Shown here: piece after piece, positions 1 to 6,131 of the stretch
Layout: every line of letters begins with the position of its first letter
How positions within the stretch are numbered: the stretch's first letter is position 1
From: Gammaproteobacteria bacterium
GTDB lineage: Bacteria > Pseudomonadota > Gammaproteobacteria > Steroidobacterales > Steroidobacteraceae
NCBI GenBank assembly: GCA_019242385.1
Contig: JAFAVO010000349.1
Coordinates: 1 to 12,346, forward strand
Length of the DNA: 12,346 bases
Reading direction: 5' to 3'
The notes under the pieces: generated by a model
Told to the model about the DNA's origin: nothing
Databases searched by the model: none
What the model saw: the letters and a program-made list of their open reading frames with translations, nothing else
Made by a program: the position numbers and the translations under genes

Positions 1-1
1 C

Positions 2-319
2 GTTGCCTACCCGTTGCTGCGCATGGCTCCGACCCTTTACGGCTGGAGCATGCGGCGGCGCATCTTTCGGCTCTACGGCGAGCTGAAGTACATCGAGGTC
101 AAGCTGGACACCGCCGGCGGGATCCACGCAGGTGACCTCCTCGCGCAGCTGCAGCGGCTCGAGGACCGCGCGAACCACTTGCAGGTGCCGTTCGCCTTCG
201 CGCCCTTTCTCTATCAGTTGCGCAATCACATCGCCCTCGTACGCGAACGCATCCGGGCCGTGGGCTCCGGAGCGGCCGCGCCCGTCGACCGTCCCGTCGC
301 ACCAACGCGCGGGGTGTAG
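2..319 (+). CDS. TAXI family TRAP transporter solute-binding subunit, C-terminal end (partial)
   Basis: The reading frame is open from the left edge and ends at TAG 317-319, so only the last 105 residues are seen and the start lies outside the window. The visible part begins just after a probable membrane segment and has the basic stretch WSMRRRIFRLYGELKYIEVK followed by a charged helical tail (RLEDRANHLQVPFAFAPFLY, then LRNHIALVRERIR). This pattern of basic YGEL-type helix, acidic helix and a final HIxLVRERI is, from memory of the family, the usual cytoplasmic C-terminal extension of long TAXI solute-binding proteins, which otherwise bind substrates in the periplasm for tripartite ATP-independent transporters. 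The ligand-binding domain is not in the window, so the substrate cannot be guessed. The last 15 or so residues are Ala/Pro-rich and probably unstructured. It is separated from the next gene by 209 bases and is probably not in the same unit. Confidence 0.75.
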   Translation, partial: VAYPLLRMAPTLYGWSMRRRIFRLYGELKYIEVKLDTAGGIHAGDLLAQLQRLEDRANHLQVPFAFAPFLYQLRNHIALVRERIRAVGSGAAAPVDRPVAPTRGV

Positions 320-381
320 GAGACCGTCTCGCCCACCACCGACCCTCCGCCCGTGCCAATGGTGCACAGCGCTCCGTGTCG

Positions 382-399
382 TGTCAGTCTCCGCTGACA
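382..399. promoter_or_regulatory. perfect 6+6 inverted repeat (TGTCAG-N6-CTGACA) upstream of the KaiC-like gene
   Basis: The 209-base gap between the transporter gene and the KaiC-like gene holds a perfect inverted repeat, TGTCAG at 382-387 and CTGACA at 394-399, with a 6-base spacer. A second, shorter palindrome, GAGAC-C-GTCTC, lies at 320-330 immediately after the transporter stop codon. The 382-399 element could be a terminator hairpin for the upstream gene, but no T-run follows it. It could equally be an operator about 130 bases before the KaiC-like start. I see no convincing -35/-10 pair in the gap. Confidence 0.35.
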
Positions 400-528
400 G
401 CCGCGGGTGTCGTTGTCCTATCCGGCCATTGCGCAGTTGCGGGCTAGTCTCAGCTCGCGACCGGGCGGGCACGGACGTCGCAGCGCACCTACGCACCCCT
501 ACCAGACCACCGAACTGGGCAAACAACT

Positions 529-2049
529 ATGGCTCGCAACCCCGACCTTGCCTCGGAAGACACTCGCTGCAGCAGCGGTATCGACGGACTCGATGAGATC
601 CTCGCCGGCGGTATGCCGCGCGATTGCTTTTACCTCGTCCAGGGCGATCCAGGCTGTGGCAAGACCACCATCGCGCTGCAGTTCCTGCTGGAGGGGCGGC
701 GTCGTGGAGAGTCCGTCTTCTACATCACACTCTCGGAGACGGTGTCTGAGCTGGAAAAGGTTGCGCGCTCGCACGGCTGGACGCTGAGCGATATTCCGAT
801 GCTGGAGCTCTCGGCGATCGAGTCCCTCCTGCAGCCCGAAGGCCAAACCACGATTTTCCATCCCTCCGAGCTCGAGCTCAACAACGTCACGCGGCTGGTG
901 CTGGCCGAGACGCGCAAGCACCAACCCACGCGCCTGGTGTTCGATTCGTTGTCGGAATTCCGGCTGATGGCGGAGACTCCGCTGCGCTATCGCCGGCAGT
1001 TGCTGGTTTTGAAGCAGGAGTTCGCCCGGCAGGGAAGCACGGTCCTGTTGCTCGATGACAAGATGGATAGTGCCCTGCTCGGCTCAGACCCACACGTGTT
1101 GAGCCTCACGCATGGTGTGATCGAAATGCAGCAGTTCGCTCCCGAGTACGGCAAGTCGCGGCGGCGCTTGCGCGTGCTCAAGATGCGTGGTGTCAAATTT
1201 CGCGAGGGCTATCACGATTACATCATCGAGCGCGGCGGGATACGCCTGTTTCCGCGCCTCGTTGCCGCCGAGCACCACAGCGAGTTCAAACGCGAGTCGG
1301 TGCCGAGCGGCGTCCCCGAGCTCGACGCACTGCTCGGGGGCGGCCTCGATGTCGGCACCACCGCGCTCATCATGGGCCACGCCGGCACCGGCAAATCGAC
1401 CCTCGCGCTGCAGTACGCGTGTCAGCTCGCTTCCCGAGGCGGCCACAGTCACCTGTTCGCCTTCGACGAGACGGCCGGCATCATCATGGAGCGCGCCTCG
1501 AAGCTCGGGCTCGGCCTGGGAGCCCACGTGCGCGATGGGCTGATCACCTTGCAGCAGTTGGACCCCGCAGAGATCTCCCCCGGAGAGTTCGCCCACAGGA
1601 TCCTCGCGAGTGTGCGGCGCGGCTGCAAGCTCGTGGTGATCGACACCCTCAATGGTTACCTCAACGCCATGCCCGGTGAGAGGTACCTCATCAATCAGTT
1701 GCACGAGCTCTCCGCCTACCTGAACCAGCAAGGGGTGCTGACGGTCTTCATACTGGCCCAGCACGGCCTCACCCCCGCCGCCGAGGCGCCCGTGGACCTC
1801 AGCTATCTCGCCGACACGGTGGTGAATCTGCGGTTCTTCGAGCTGGCGGGTGAGGTAAGAAAAGCCCTGTCCGTCATCATGAAGCGTAGCGGTAACCACG
1901 AGCACACCATTCGCGAGTTCATGCTCGAGCCTGGCCGTGGAATCCGTATCGGAGTCCCGCTGCGGGAATTTCGCGGTGTGCTGACGGGAGTGCCGGAGTT
2001 CGTGGGGGCCAACAGGCAGATGCTGCAGCGCTCCGGTGATGAAAGCTGA
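529..2049 (+). CDS. KaiC-like two-domain RecA-family ATPase
   Basis: This 506-residue protein, about the length of cyanobacterial KaiC (519), has two tandem RecA-type ATPase domains. The first has Walker A GDPGCGKTT at residues 39-47 and a Walker B region RLVFDSL. The second has Walker A GHAGTGKST with Lys289 and a Walker B region LVVIDTL. The C-terminal part ends with an MKRSGNHEHTIREF segment matching the KaiC C-terminal module. Against KaiC from memory, the paired catalytic glutamates are Ser69-Glu70 in the first domain and Asp313-Glu314 in the second. The autophosphorylation pair Ser431-Thr432 corresponds to Ser425-Tyr426 in the sequence DLSYLADTVV. The start is the first ATG in frame; it has no strong Shine-Dalgarno sequence. 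The stop overlaps the start of the hybrid kinase, so the two are very likely co-expressed. No kaiA or kaiB is visible. It is probably a signalling ATPase; a true clock role is not shown. Confidence 0.93.
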   Translation: MARNPDLASEDTRCSSGIDGLDEILAGGMPRDCFYLVQGDPGCGKTTIALQFLLEGRRRGESVFYITLSETVSELEKVARSHGWTLSDIPMLELSAIESLLQPEGQTTIFHPSELELNNVTRLVLAETRKHQPTRLVFDSLSEFRLMAETPLRYRRQLLVLKQEFARQGSTVLLLDDKMDSALLGSDPHVLSLTHGVIEMQQFAPEYGKSRRRLRVLKMRGVKFREGYHDYIIERGGIRLFPRLVAAEHHSEFKRESVPSGVPELDALLGGGLDVGTTALIMGHAGTGKSTLALQYACQLASRGGHSHLFAFDETAGIIMERASKLGLGLGAHVRDGLITLQQLDPAEISPGEFAHRILASVRRGCKLVVIDTLNGYLNAMPGERYLINQLHELSAYLNQQGVLTVFILAQHGLTPAAEAPVDLSYLADTVVNLRFFELAGEVRKALSVIMKRSGNHEHTIREFMLEPGRGIRIGVPLREFRGVLTGVPEFVGANRQMLQRSGDES

Positions 2050-4042
2050 GCATAGCGAGCGGGTGCTCATCATCGCCCCGCTCGGGCGCGATGCGGCAGC
2101 CATTGCCTCGGTCCTGGATGGGGCCGGCTATGCCGTCAAGCCCTGCGTGGGCGCGGCAGAGGCCACAGCGAGTCTCGCGGCCGGTGCGGGCGCGCTGCTG
2201 CTCACGGAAGAATCACTCGACCGCCAGCACATGCCCCAGCTGCTGTCGCAGCTGCGCGCGCAGCCGGCGTGGTCGGAGCTGCCGGTGATCATCCTCACGA
2301 GCGGCGGCGAAGCACGCTTCACCCAACTGCTCGACCTGACCGCCGCCGCGGCGGGCAGCGTCACCGTGCTGGAGCGGCCCCTGTCGCCAGCGACACTCCT
2401 GCGCAGCATCGAGGTTGCGCTGCGGTCACGCAGACGTCAGTACCACGTGCGCGATCTGCTCGAGAGTCAGCAGCAGCGCGAGGCGGCGCTCGCCGCGAGT
2501 GAGGAGCGCTGGCGCCTGGCACTCGAGGGTGCGGACCTCGGGTCCTGGGATGTCGATCTGGCCACGGGTGTTACGGTGTGGAACCGCCGTCACGGTGAGC
2601 TGTTGGGATACCCGCCCGAGAGCGGTGCTACGACCATGGAGCGTTGGCGCGAGCGCGTGGATGAGCGCGACCTCGACAGAGTCGAGCTCGCCATCACCAA
2701 GGCGCGACGCGAACGTGCGGCTTTCACCGTGGAGCATCGGCTGCATCGAGCGGACACCGGTGAGCTGCGTTGGCTCGCGCTCTACGGTCGCTTTCACTAC
2801 GACGCGGCCGGCATGCCGGTGCGCTTCAGCGGTGTATCGCGCGATGTGACCGAGCACAAGCGGCTGGAGGAGGAACGCGAGGGCTATCTGGCGGCGCTGC
2901 AGGAAGCGGACCGGCGCAAGGACACCTTCCTCGCTACCCTCTCGCACGAATTGCGCAATCCGCTCGCCCCGATCCGCAACGCAGCCGAAGTGCTCACCTC
3001 CGCGAAGATCACTCCCATGCAGCTGCGTTGGGCGCAGAGCGTCATCCGGCGGCAAGTGACCCACATGGCGTGGTTGCTCGATGATCTGCTCGACCTGGCG
3101 CGCATCACCCAGGGCAAGCTGCGCCTGCGCCGGCAGCCCTGCACGCTCCGCAGCGTCGTCGAGGCGGCCCTCGAGACCTCGCGCCCCTTTCTCGACCGCA
3201 AGGACCATAAGCTGACCATACTCCTGCCGGAGAAGAATCTGACGCTGCACGCCGACCCGCTGCGGCTTGCGCAGGTGCTGTCCAATCTGCTGACCAACGC
3301 CGCCAAGTACACCGACGCCGGTGGCCACATCGAGCTCGCTGCACGGGTCGAAGATGAGCTGATCCTCTCAGTCAAGGACGACGGCATCGGCATTCCGGCC
3401 GAGCAGCTGCACCGCCTGTTCACCATGTTCTCGCAGGTCTCGCCTTCCTCGACGCGCGCCGAAGGCGGTCTTGGCATCGGCTTAGCGCTGGTGAAGGGCC
3501 TCATGGACCTGCATGGTGGAAGCGTCGAGGCGCGCAGCGGCGGCATCGGTACCGGAAGCGAGTTCATCGTGCGGATGCCGCTCATCGAGCTGGAAAGCGA
3601 CACACCGGACACCCGGGCCGCGGAGTTGCCGACCTCCATGCCCGATAAGCTGCGCGTGCTGATCGCCGACGACAATCAGGACGCGGCCGAGAGTCTCGCC
3701 ATGCTGCTCTCGCTCGAGGGCTGCGAGGTGCGCACCGCTTATGACGGACAGGCGGCGGTCTCACTCGCCCAGCTGTTCCGCCCGCAGGTGGCATTGCTCG
3801 ATATCGCAATGCCGAAGCTCGATGGGTACGCTACCGCGCGCGCCTTGAGGCAGCAGCGCGGCGGGGGCGAGCTCTGCCTCATCGCGCTCACCGGGCGCGG
3901 ACAGGACCAGGACAAGCGCGAGACGGACGCCGCCGGGTTTGCCGCGCACCTGACCAAGCCCGTCGACCCGGCTCGCCTCAGATCGATCCTCACCCAGGCG
4001 CGCGATGGCGTGTGGGAAGGCAACAGCCTCGGTGAGCGTTGA
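2039..4042 (+). CDS. hybrid sensor histidine kinase with N-terminal pseudo-receiver, PAS, kinase core and C-terminal receiver
   Basis: Residue numbers are from the ATG at 2039; a GTG three bases earlier is an equally possible start and adds one residue. The start overlaps the KaiC-like gene. Domains in order: a receiver-like fold at about 8-130 lacking the acidic pair and phospho-acceptor Asp (LLLTEESL at that strand) and with ERP in place of the usual KP; a coiled linker; a PAS domain with PAC motif at about 153-279; a dimerisation helix with H-box SHELRNP and phospho-acceptor His303; an ATPase core with N-box SNLLTNAAKYT, G1 DDGIGIP and G2 GGLGIGLALVKG; and a canonical receiver at about 539-655 with Asp544-Asp545, phospho-acceptor Asp588, Thr618 and Lys640. 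No membrane helix is seen, so it is cytoplasmic. The signal sensed by the PAS domain is unknown. The coupling to a KaiC-like ATPase suggests that the ATPase feeds this kinase. Confidence 0.93.
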   Translation: MKAEHSERVLIIAPLGRDAAAIASVLDGAGYAVKPCVGAAEATASLAAGAGALLLTEESLDRQHMPQLLSQLRAQPAWSELPVIILTSGGEARFTQLLDLTAAAAGSVTVLERPLSPATLLRSIEVALRSRRRQYHVRDLLESQQQREAALAASEERWRLALEGADLGSWDVDLATGVTVWNRRHGELLGYPPESGATTMERWRERVDERDLDRVELAITKARRERAAFTVEHRLHRADTGELRWLALYGRFHYDAAGMPVRFSGVSRDVTEHKRLEEEREGYLAALQEADRRKDTFLATLSHELRNPLAPIRNAAEVLTSAKITPMQLRWAQSVIRRQVTHMAWLLDDLLDLARITQGKLRLRRQPCTLRSVVEAALETSRPFLDRKDHKLTILLPEKNLTLHADPLRLAQVLSNLLTNAAKYTDAGGHIELAARVEDELILSVKDDGIGIPAEQLHRLFTMFSQVSPSSTRAEGGLGIGLALVKGLMDLHGGSVEARSGGIGTGSEFIVRMPLIELESDTPDTRAAELPTSMPDKLRVLIADDNQDAAESLAMLLSLEGCEVRTAYDGQAAVSLAQLFRPQVALLDIAMPKLDGYATARALRQQRGGGELCLIALTGRGQDQDKRETDAAGFAAHLTKPVDPARLRSILTQARDGVWEGNSLGER

Positions 4043-4059
4043 CTGTGCGGTGAGCCGAA

Positions 4060-4083
4060 AGCGGCGCTGGCCTGTGGGCCGCT
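4060..4083 (+). terminator. possible weak hairpin after the hybrid kinase gene
   Basis: AGCGGC at 4060-4065 is complementary to GCCGCT at 4078-4083, and GGCC...GGCC within it offers a competing stem. It begins 18 bases after the kinase stop codon, a plausible place for a terminator, but no T-run follows, so an intrinsic terminator is not established. Confidence 0.2.
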
Positions 4084-4101
4084 ACTGACAATCTCTTCCG
4101 C

Positions 4102-4135
4102 CCTGCAGGTGCAGGCGCCGCCATCCTCAGCGCCT
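4102..4135. promoter_or_regulatory. two adjacent dyads upstream of the hemerythrin gene
   Basis: In the 128-base gap before the hemerythrin gene there is CCTGCA-GG-TGCAGG at 4102-4115, a perfect 14-base dyad whose 2-base centre suits a protein-binding site better than an RNA hairpin. Overlapping its right end, AGGCGC at 4113-4118 pairs with GCGCCT at 4130-4135 across an 11-base loop. The two elements sit 36-69 bases before the start codon, where an operator or leader hairpin would act. No good -35/-10 promoter was found with them. Confidence 0.3.
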
Positions 4136-4170
4136 AGCATGGGAGGGTCATTTCATCCGGGACTCTTTGT

Positions 4171-4665
4171 ATGGCCACAGCACGCCGATCCACCAAAGCC
4201 ACAGCCGGACGTTACCGGGACGCCATCACCCTCCTCAAAGCCGATCACCAGCAGGTGAAGCAGTGGTTTGCGCAGTTCAAGAAGCTGAGCGACGCCTCCC
4301 GGCAACAGATGCTCGCCCGTAGCATCTGCCAGGCACTGCGTCTGCACACCAGCATCGAGGAGGAGATTTTCTATCCCGCTTTCCTCGAAGCCACGGGCAA
4401 CAAGGACATCCACCACGAGGCGGAGGTCGAGCACCAGGCCGCCGAACGCCTGATCGTCGAAATCGAGCAGTCGAACCCGAGCGACGACTTCTTCAAAGCG
4501 AAGGTCAACGTGCTCGGCGAGATGATCAAGCATCACGTGCGCGAGGAAGAAAAGCCCGGCGGGATGTTCGCCAAGGCGCGCAAAGCGCGCATGGATCTGA
4601 AGGCCCTGGGCCAGCAGCTGGCGGCGCGCAAGTCGGAGCTGGAGTCCGAGCAACAGGCGGCCTGA
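4171..4665 (+). CDS. hemerythrin HHE domain protein
   Basis: A 164-residue soluble protein consisting of a four-helix hemerythrin-type domain followed by a charged helical tail. The expected di-iron ligands are visible in order: His26 in ADHQQV, His59 and Glu63 in LHTSIEEEIFYPAF, a His at 81/82 and His88 in IHHEAEVEHQAAE, and His121/122 with Glu126 in IKHHVREEEKPGGMF. Bacterial proteins of this family bind O2 or NO or act in iron, oxygen or redox sensing and storage; which applies here cannot be told from sequence. There is no signal peptide, so it is cytoplasmic. The ATG at 4171 is the only sensible start, but the Shine-Dalgarno sequence is weak (GGGAC 11 bases upstream). It follows the kinase gene by 128 bases with several dyads between, so it may have its own promoter. 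It converges with the respiratory operon on the other strand. Confidence 0.92.
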   Translation: MATARRSTKATAGRYRDAITLLKADHQQVKQWFAQFKKLSDASRQQMLARSICQALRLHTSIEEEIFYPAFLEATGNKDIHHEAEVEHQAAERLIVEIEQSNPSDDFFKAKVNVLGEMIKHHVREEEKPGGMFAKARKARMDLKALGQQLAARKSELESEQQAA

Positions 4666-4676
4666 TGCCCCCCGGA

Positions 4677-4703
4677 CACCGCCGGCTGCGGCAAGCCTGG
4701 GTG
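4677..4703. terminator. possible hairpin between the convergent gene blocks
   Basis: The 51 bases between the hemerythrin stop and the end of the minus-strand operon contain CACC-GCCG (4677-4684), loop GCTG, then CGGC (4689-4692) and, after a 7-base bulge, GGTG (4700-4703). A stem of this kind between convergent genes could end transcription from either side, but the stem is broken and has no T-run. Confidence 0.2.
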
Positions 4704-4716
4704 GAGTCAGGTGACG

Positions 4717-5535
4717 CTAACGCGCGGCGCGCTGCGCGCCAGGTGCCGGGTGCTGCGCGCCAGAAATCTGTTGCGGAATGTGATAGCTGCGCAGCAGGGC
4801 CTCGATGCTCCCCGCCTCCGCGCTGAGCGCCGCATCGAGCCGGTCACGCAGCTCCGGCTCGTCGCTGCGCACACCCACTGCAATGTCGTAGCTCATAGGC
4901 CAGTCGCCGCCATCTTCCACCGGCTCCACCCGCAGGGGCGCTGAGGCGCGCTGCGCGAAATATCCCGCAAGCGGGCCCCAGACGAGGGCGACGTCCACCT
5001 CGCCGCGTGCCACCGCTTCGATGATGCTCGCGGGCGGGTTTGGCCGGCTATAGTCGCCAAAAATGCTGAAGCCGCGAACATTCTGCGTGATGCCGCGTGC
5101 AGCCAGTGCCTGCGCCGGCGGTGTATTCATCGCCTCGTAGCCGACGAGCTGCACGCCAATGGTCACTGTCCGCAGACGCGGGTCATCGAGGGACAGGTGC
5201 TCGAGGCCTGCGGCCTGCCGGGTCACGAAGACGTAGGTCGAGCGATAGTAGGGGCGCGAGGTCTTCAGGCCATGCACGCCGCTCGCCACGCCCGGCCATA
5301 GATCGCAACCCTGTGCGGTGAGCGTGTGCCGTGCAAAACCCCGGCGCTGCGCCCACCAGACATACTGAATGCTCGTGTGCAGGTCACGGGCCAGAAGCGC
5401 CACCAGCTTGTTCTCGAAGCCCTGTCCCGCGCGGTTCGAGAAGGGCAGATTGTTGGGATCCGCACATACCACGAGCGCGTGCGCGGGCGCTGCCAGTTGC
5501 AGCACCAGCAACACCCCCGGCAGGCAGCATCTCAT
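4717..5535 (-). CDS. XoxJ/MoxJ-like periplasmic binding protein associated with quinoprotein dehydrogenase
   Basis: A 272-residue secreted protein. Residues 1-20 (MRCCLPGVLLVLQLAAPAHA) form a signal peptide, and the mature protein opens with VVCADPNNLPFSN, the hallmark start of the quinoprotein-associated family related to ABC-transporter substrate-binding proteins (MoxJ/XoxJ). The SBP fold continues through DLWPGVASG, TVTIGVQLVGYEA and ALVWGPLAGYF. In methylotrophs this protein is needed for a functional PQQ methanol dehydrogenase; binding and activation of partly folded enzyme has been proposed. I chose ATG 5535 because it is followed directly by the signal peptide and overlaps the cytochrome gene stop in a 4-base ATGA; a longer frame to 5595 lacks a signal peptide at its start. 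It is the last gene of the minus-strand operon. The extreme C-terminus carries a small internal repeat and is probably disordered. Confidence 0.9.
   Translation of the reverse strand: MRCCLPGVLLVLQLAAPAHALVVCADPNNLPFSNRAGQGFENKLVALLARDLHTSIQYVWWAQRRGFARHTLTAQGCDLWPGVASGVHGLKTSRPYYRSTYVFVTRQAAGLEHLSLDDPRLRTVTIGVQLVGYEAMNTPPAQALAARGITQNVRGFSIFGDYSRPNPPASIIEAVARGEVDVALVWGPLAGYFAQRASAPLRVEPVEDGGDWPMSYDIAVGVRSDEPELRDRLDAALSAEAGSIEALLRSYHIPQQISGAQHPAPGAQRAAR
4731..4763. repeat. 12-base direct repeat (GCTGCGCGCCAG) at the 3' end of the xoxJ-like gene
   Basis: Identical copies lie at 4731-4742 and 4752-4763, offset by 21 bases (7 codons), so both are read in the same frame in the minus-strand gene and make the C-terminal tail mildly repetitive. 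It looks like a small duplication in a dispensable tail. Confidence 0.5.
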
Positions 5536-6131
5536 TGCCCCGGGCCCTTGATGACATCGGTGAAGTTGTTGGTGGTACCCGGAGGCGGCGACCACCCGCT
5601 ATCCTGCGCCACTTTCCGTGGTACCGGCGCCGGTGCCTGTGAGGGGGTGGGCCCGTTCGCGGCATCGATAGTCTCGGGCAAGGACATCGAGCGCACGTAA
5701 GCCGCCAGCTCCCACAGCTGCGGGTCAGGGATCTTGCCGCCCCACGCCGGCATGCCATTGGGCCGTCCCTGCACGAGCGTGTTGTGGATCTGCTCGAGCC
5801 TCGCTCCATAGATCCATTCATCGTCCATGAGGGCCGGCCCCATACCGCCGCCGCCGTTGGAATGACAGCCTGAACAGTTGTACTGATTGAAAAGGCGCTT
5901 GCCCTCGGCCACCGCCTGCGCGTTGTCGTAAACCGCATCCGCACGAGGATCGGAGCTGGAGGCACCGTGCGCCATGCCGGGCACGAGCGCCGAAGTGATG
6001 ACGGCAGCAGCTTGCTTCGGCTGCACCGGCGGCGGCAGATCAGACGCCGCCCGCTGGCAACCTGTCAGCAGCACTGCGCAGGCGAGGATCTCAGTGCACG
6101 CAAGGATCTCAATGCGGGAGGGAGAAAACAT
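5532..6131 (-). CDS. c-type cytochrome lipoprotein, XoxG-like electron acceptor of the PQQ dehydrogenase
   Basis: A 199-residue exported monohaem cytochrome c. The N-terminus has a short hydrophobic stretch ending in the lipobox LLTG-Cys25, so it is predicted to be a lipoprotein. The haem site is CSGCH at residues 86-90, with the likely axial Met127 in NGMPAWGGKIPD and the class-I C-terminal helix LWELAAYVRSM. A Pro/Ala-rich tail of about 45 residues follows. By position, directly after the dehydrogenase gene and before the xoxJ-like gene, it is the natural acceptor of electrons from PQQ, the role of XoxG in methylotrophs. It would pass them to the oxidase encoded upstream in the same operon. 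The start at 6131 is supported by a strong GGAGGAA ribosome site and overlaps the end of the dehydrogenase gene by 23 bases. Haem and lipobox are clear; partner identity is inferred from context. Confidence 0.9.
   Translation of the reverse strand: MFSPSRIEILACTEILACAVLLTGCQRAASDLPPPVQPKQAAAVITSALVPGMAHGASSSDPRADAVYDNAQAVAEGKRLFNQYNCSGCHSNGGGGMGPALMDDEWIYGARLEQIHNTLVQGRPNGMPAWGGKIPDPQLWELAAYVRSMSLPETIDAANGPTPSQAPAPVPRKVAQDSGWSPPPGTTNNFTDVIKGPGQ

Noticed and set aside
407..787. 126-codon + strand frame running from the intergenic gap into the KaiC-like gene
   Set aside because: Most of it overlaps the Walker A region of the KaiC-like gene in another frame, and the product is Ser/Arg/Pro-rich with no motif.
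1084..2103. 339-codon open frame on the - strand opposite the KaiC-like gene
   Set aside because: It is antisense to a strongly supported ATPase gene and shows no recognisable domain. Long mirror frames are common at this GC content.
2426..3328. 300-codon open frame on the - strand opposite the hybrid kinase
   Set aside because: The + strand has the PAS domain, H-box and N-box here; the antisense product has no domain and no ribosome site that I can see.
5536..5595. 20-residue N-terminal extension of the xoxJ-like gene
   Set aside because: It would overlap the cytochrome gene and would bury the signal peptide behind a hydrophilic lead; the ATG at 5535 with its ATGA overlap is better.
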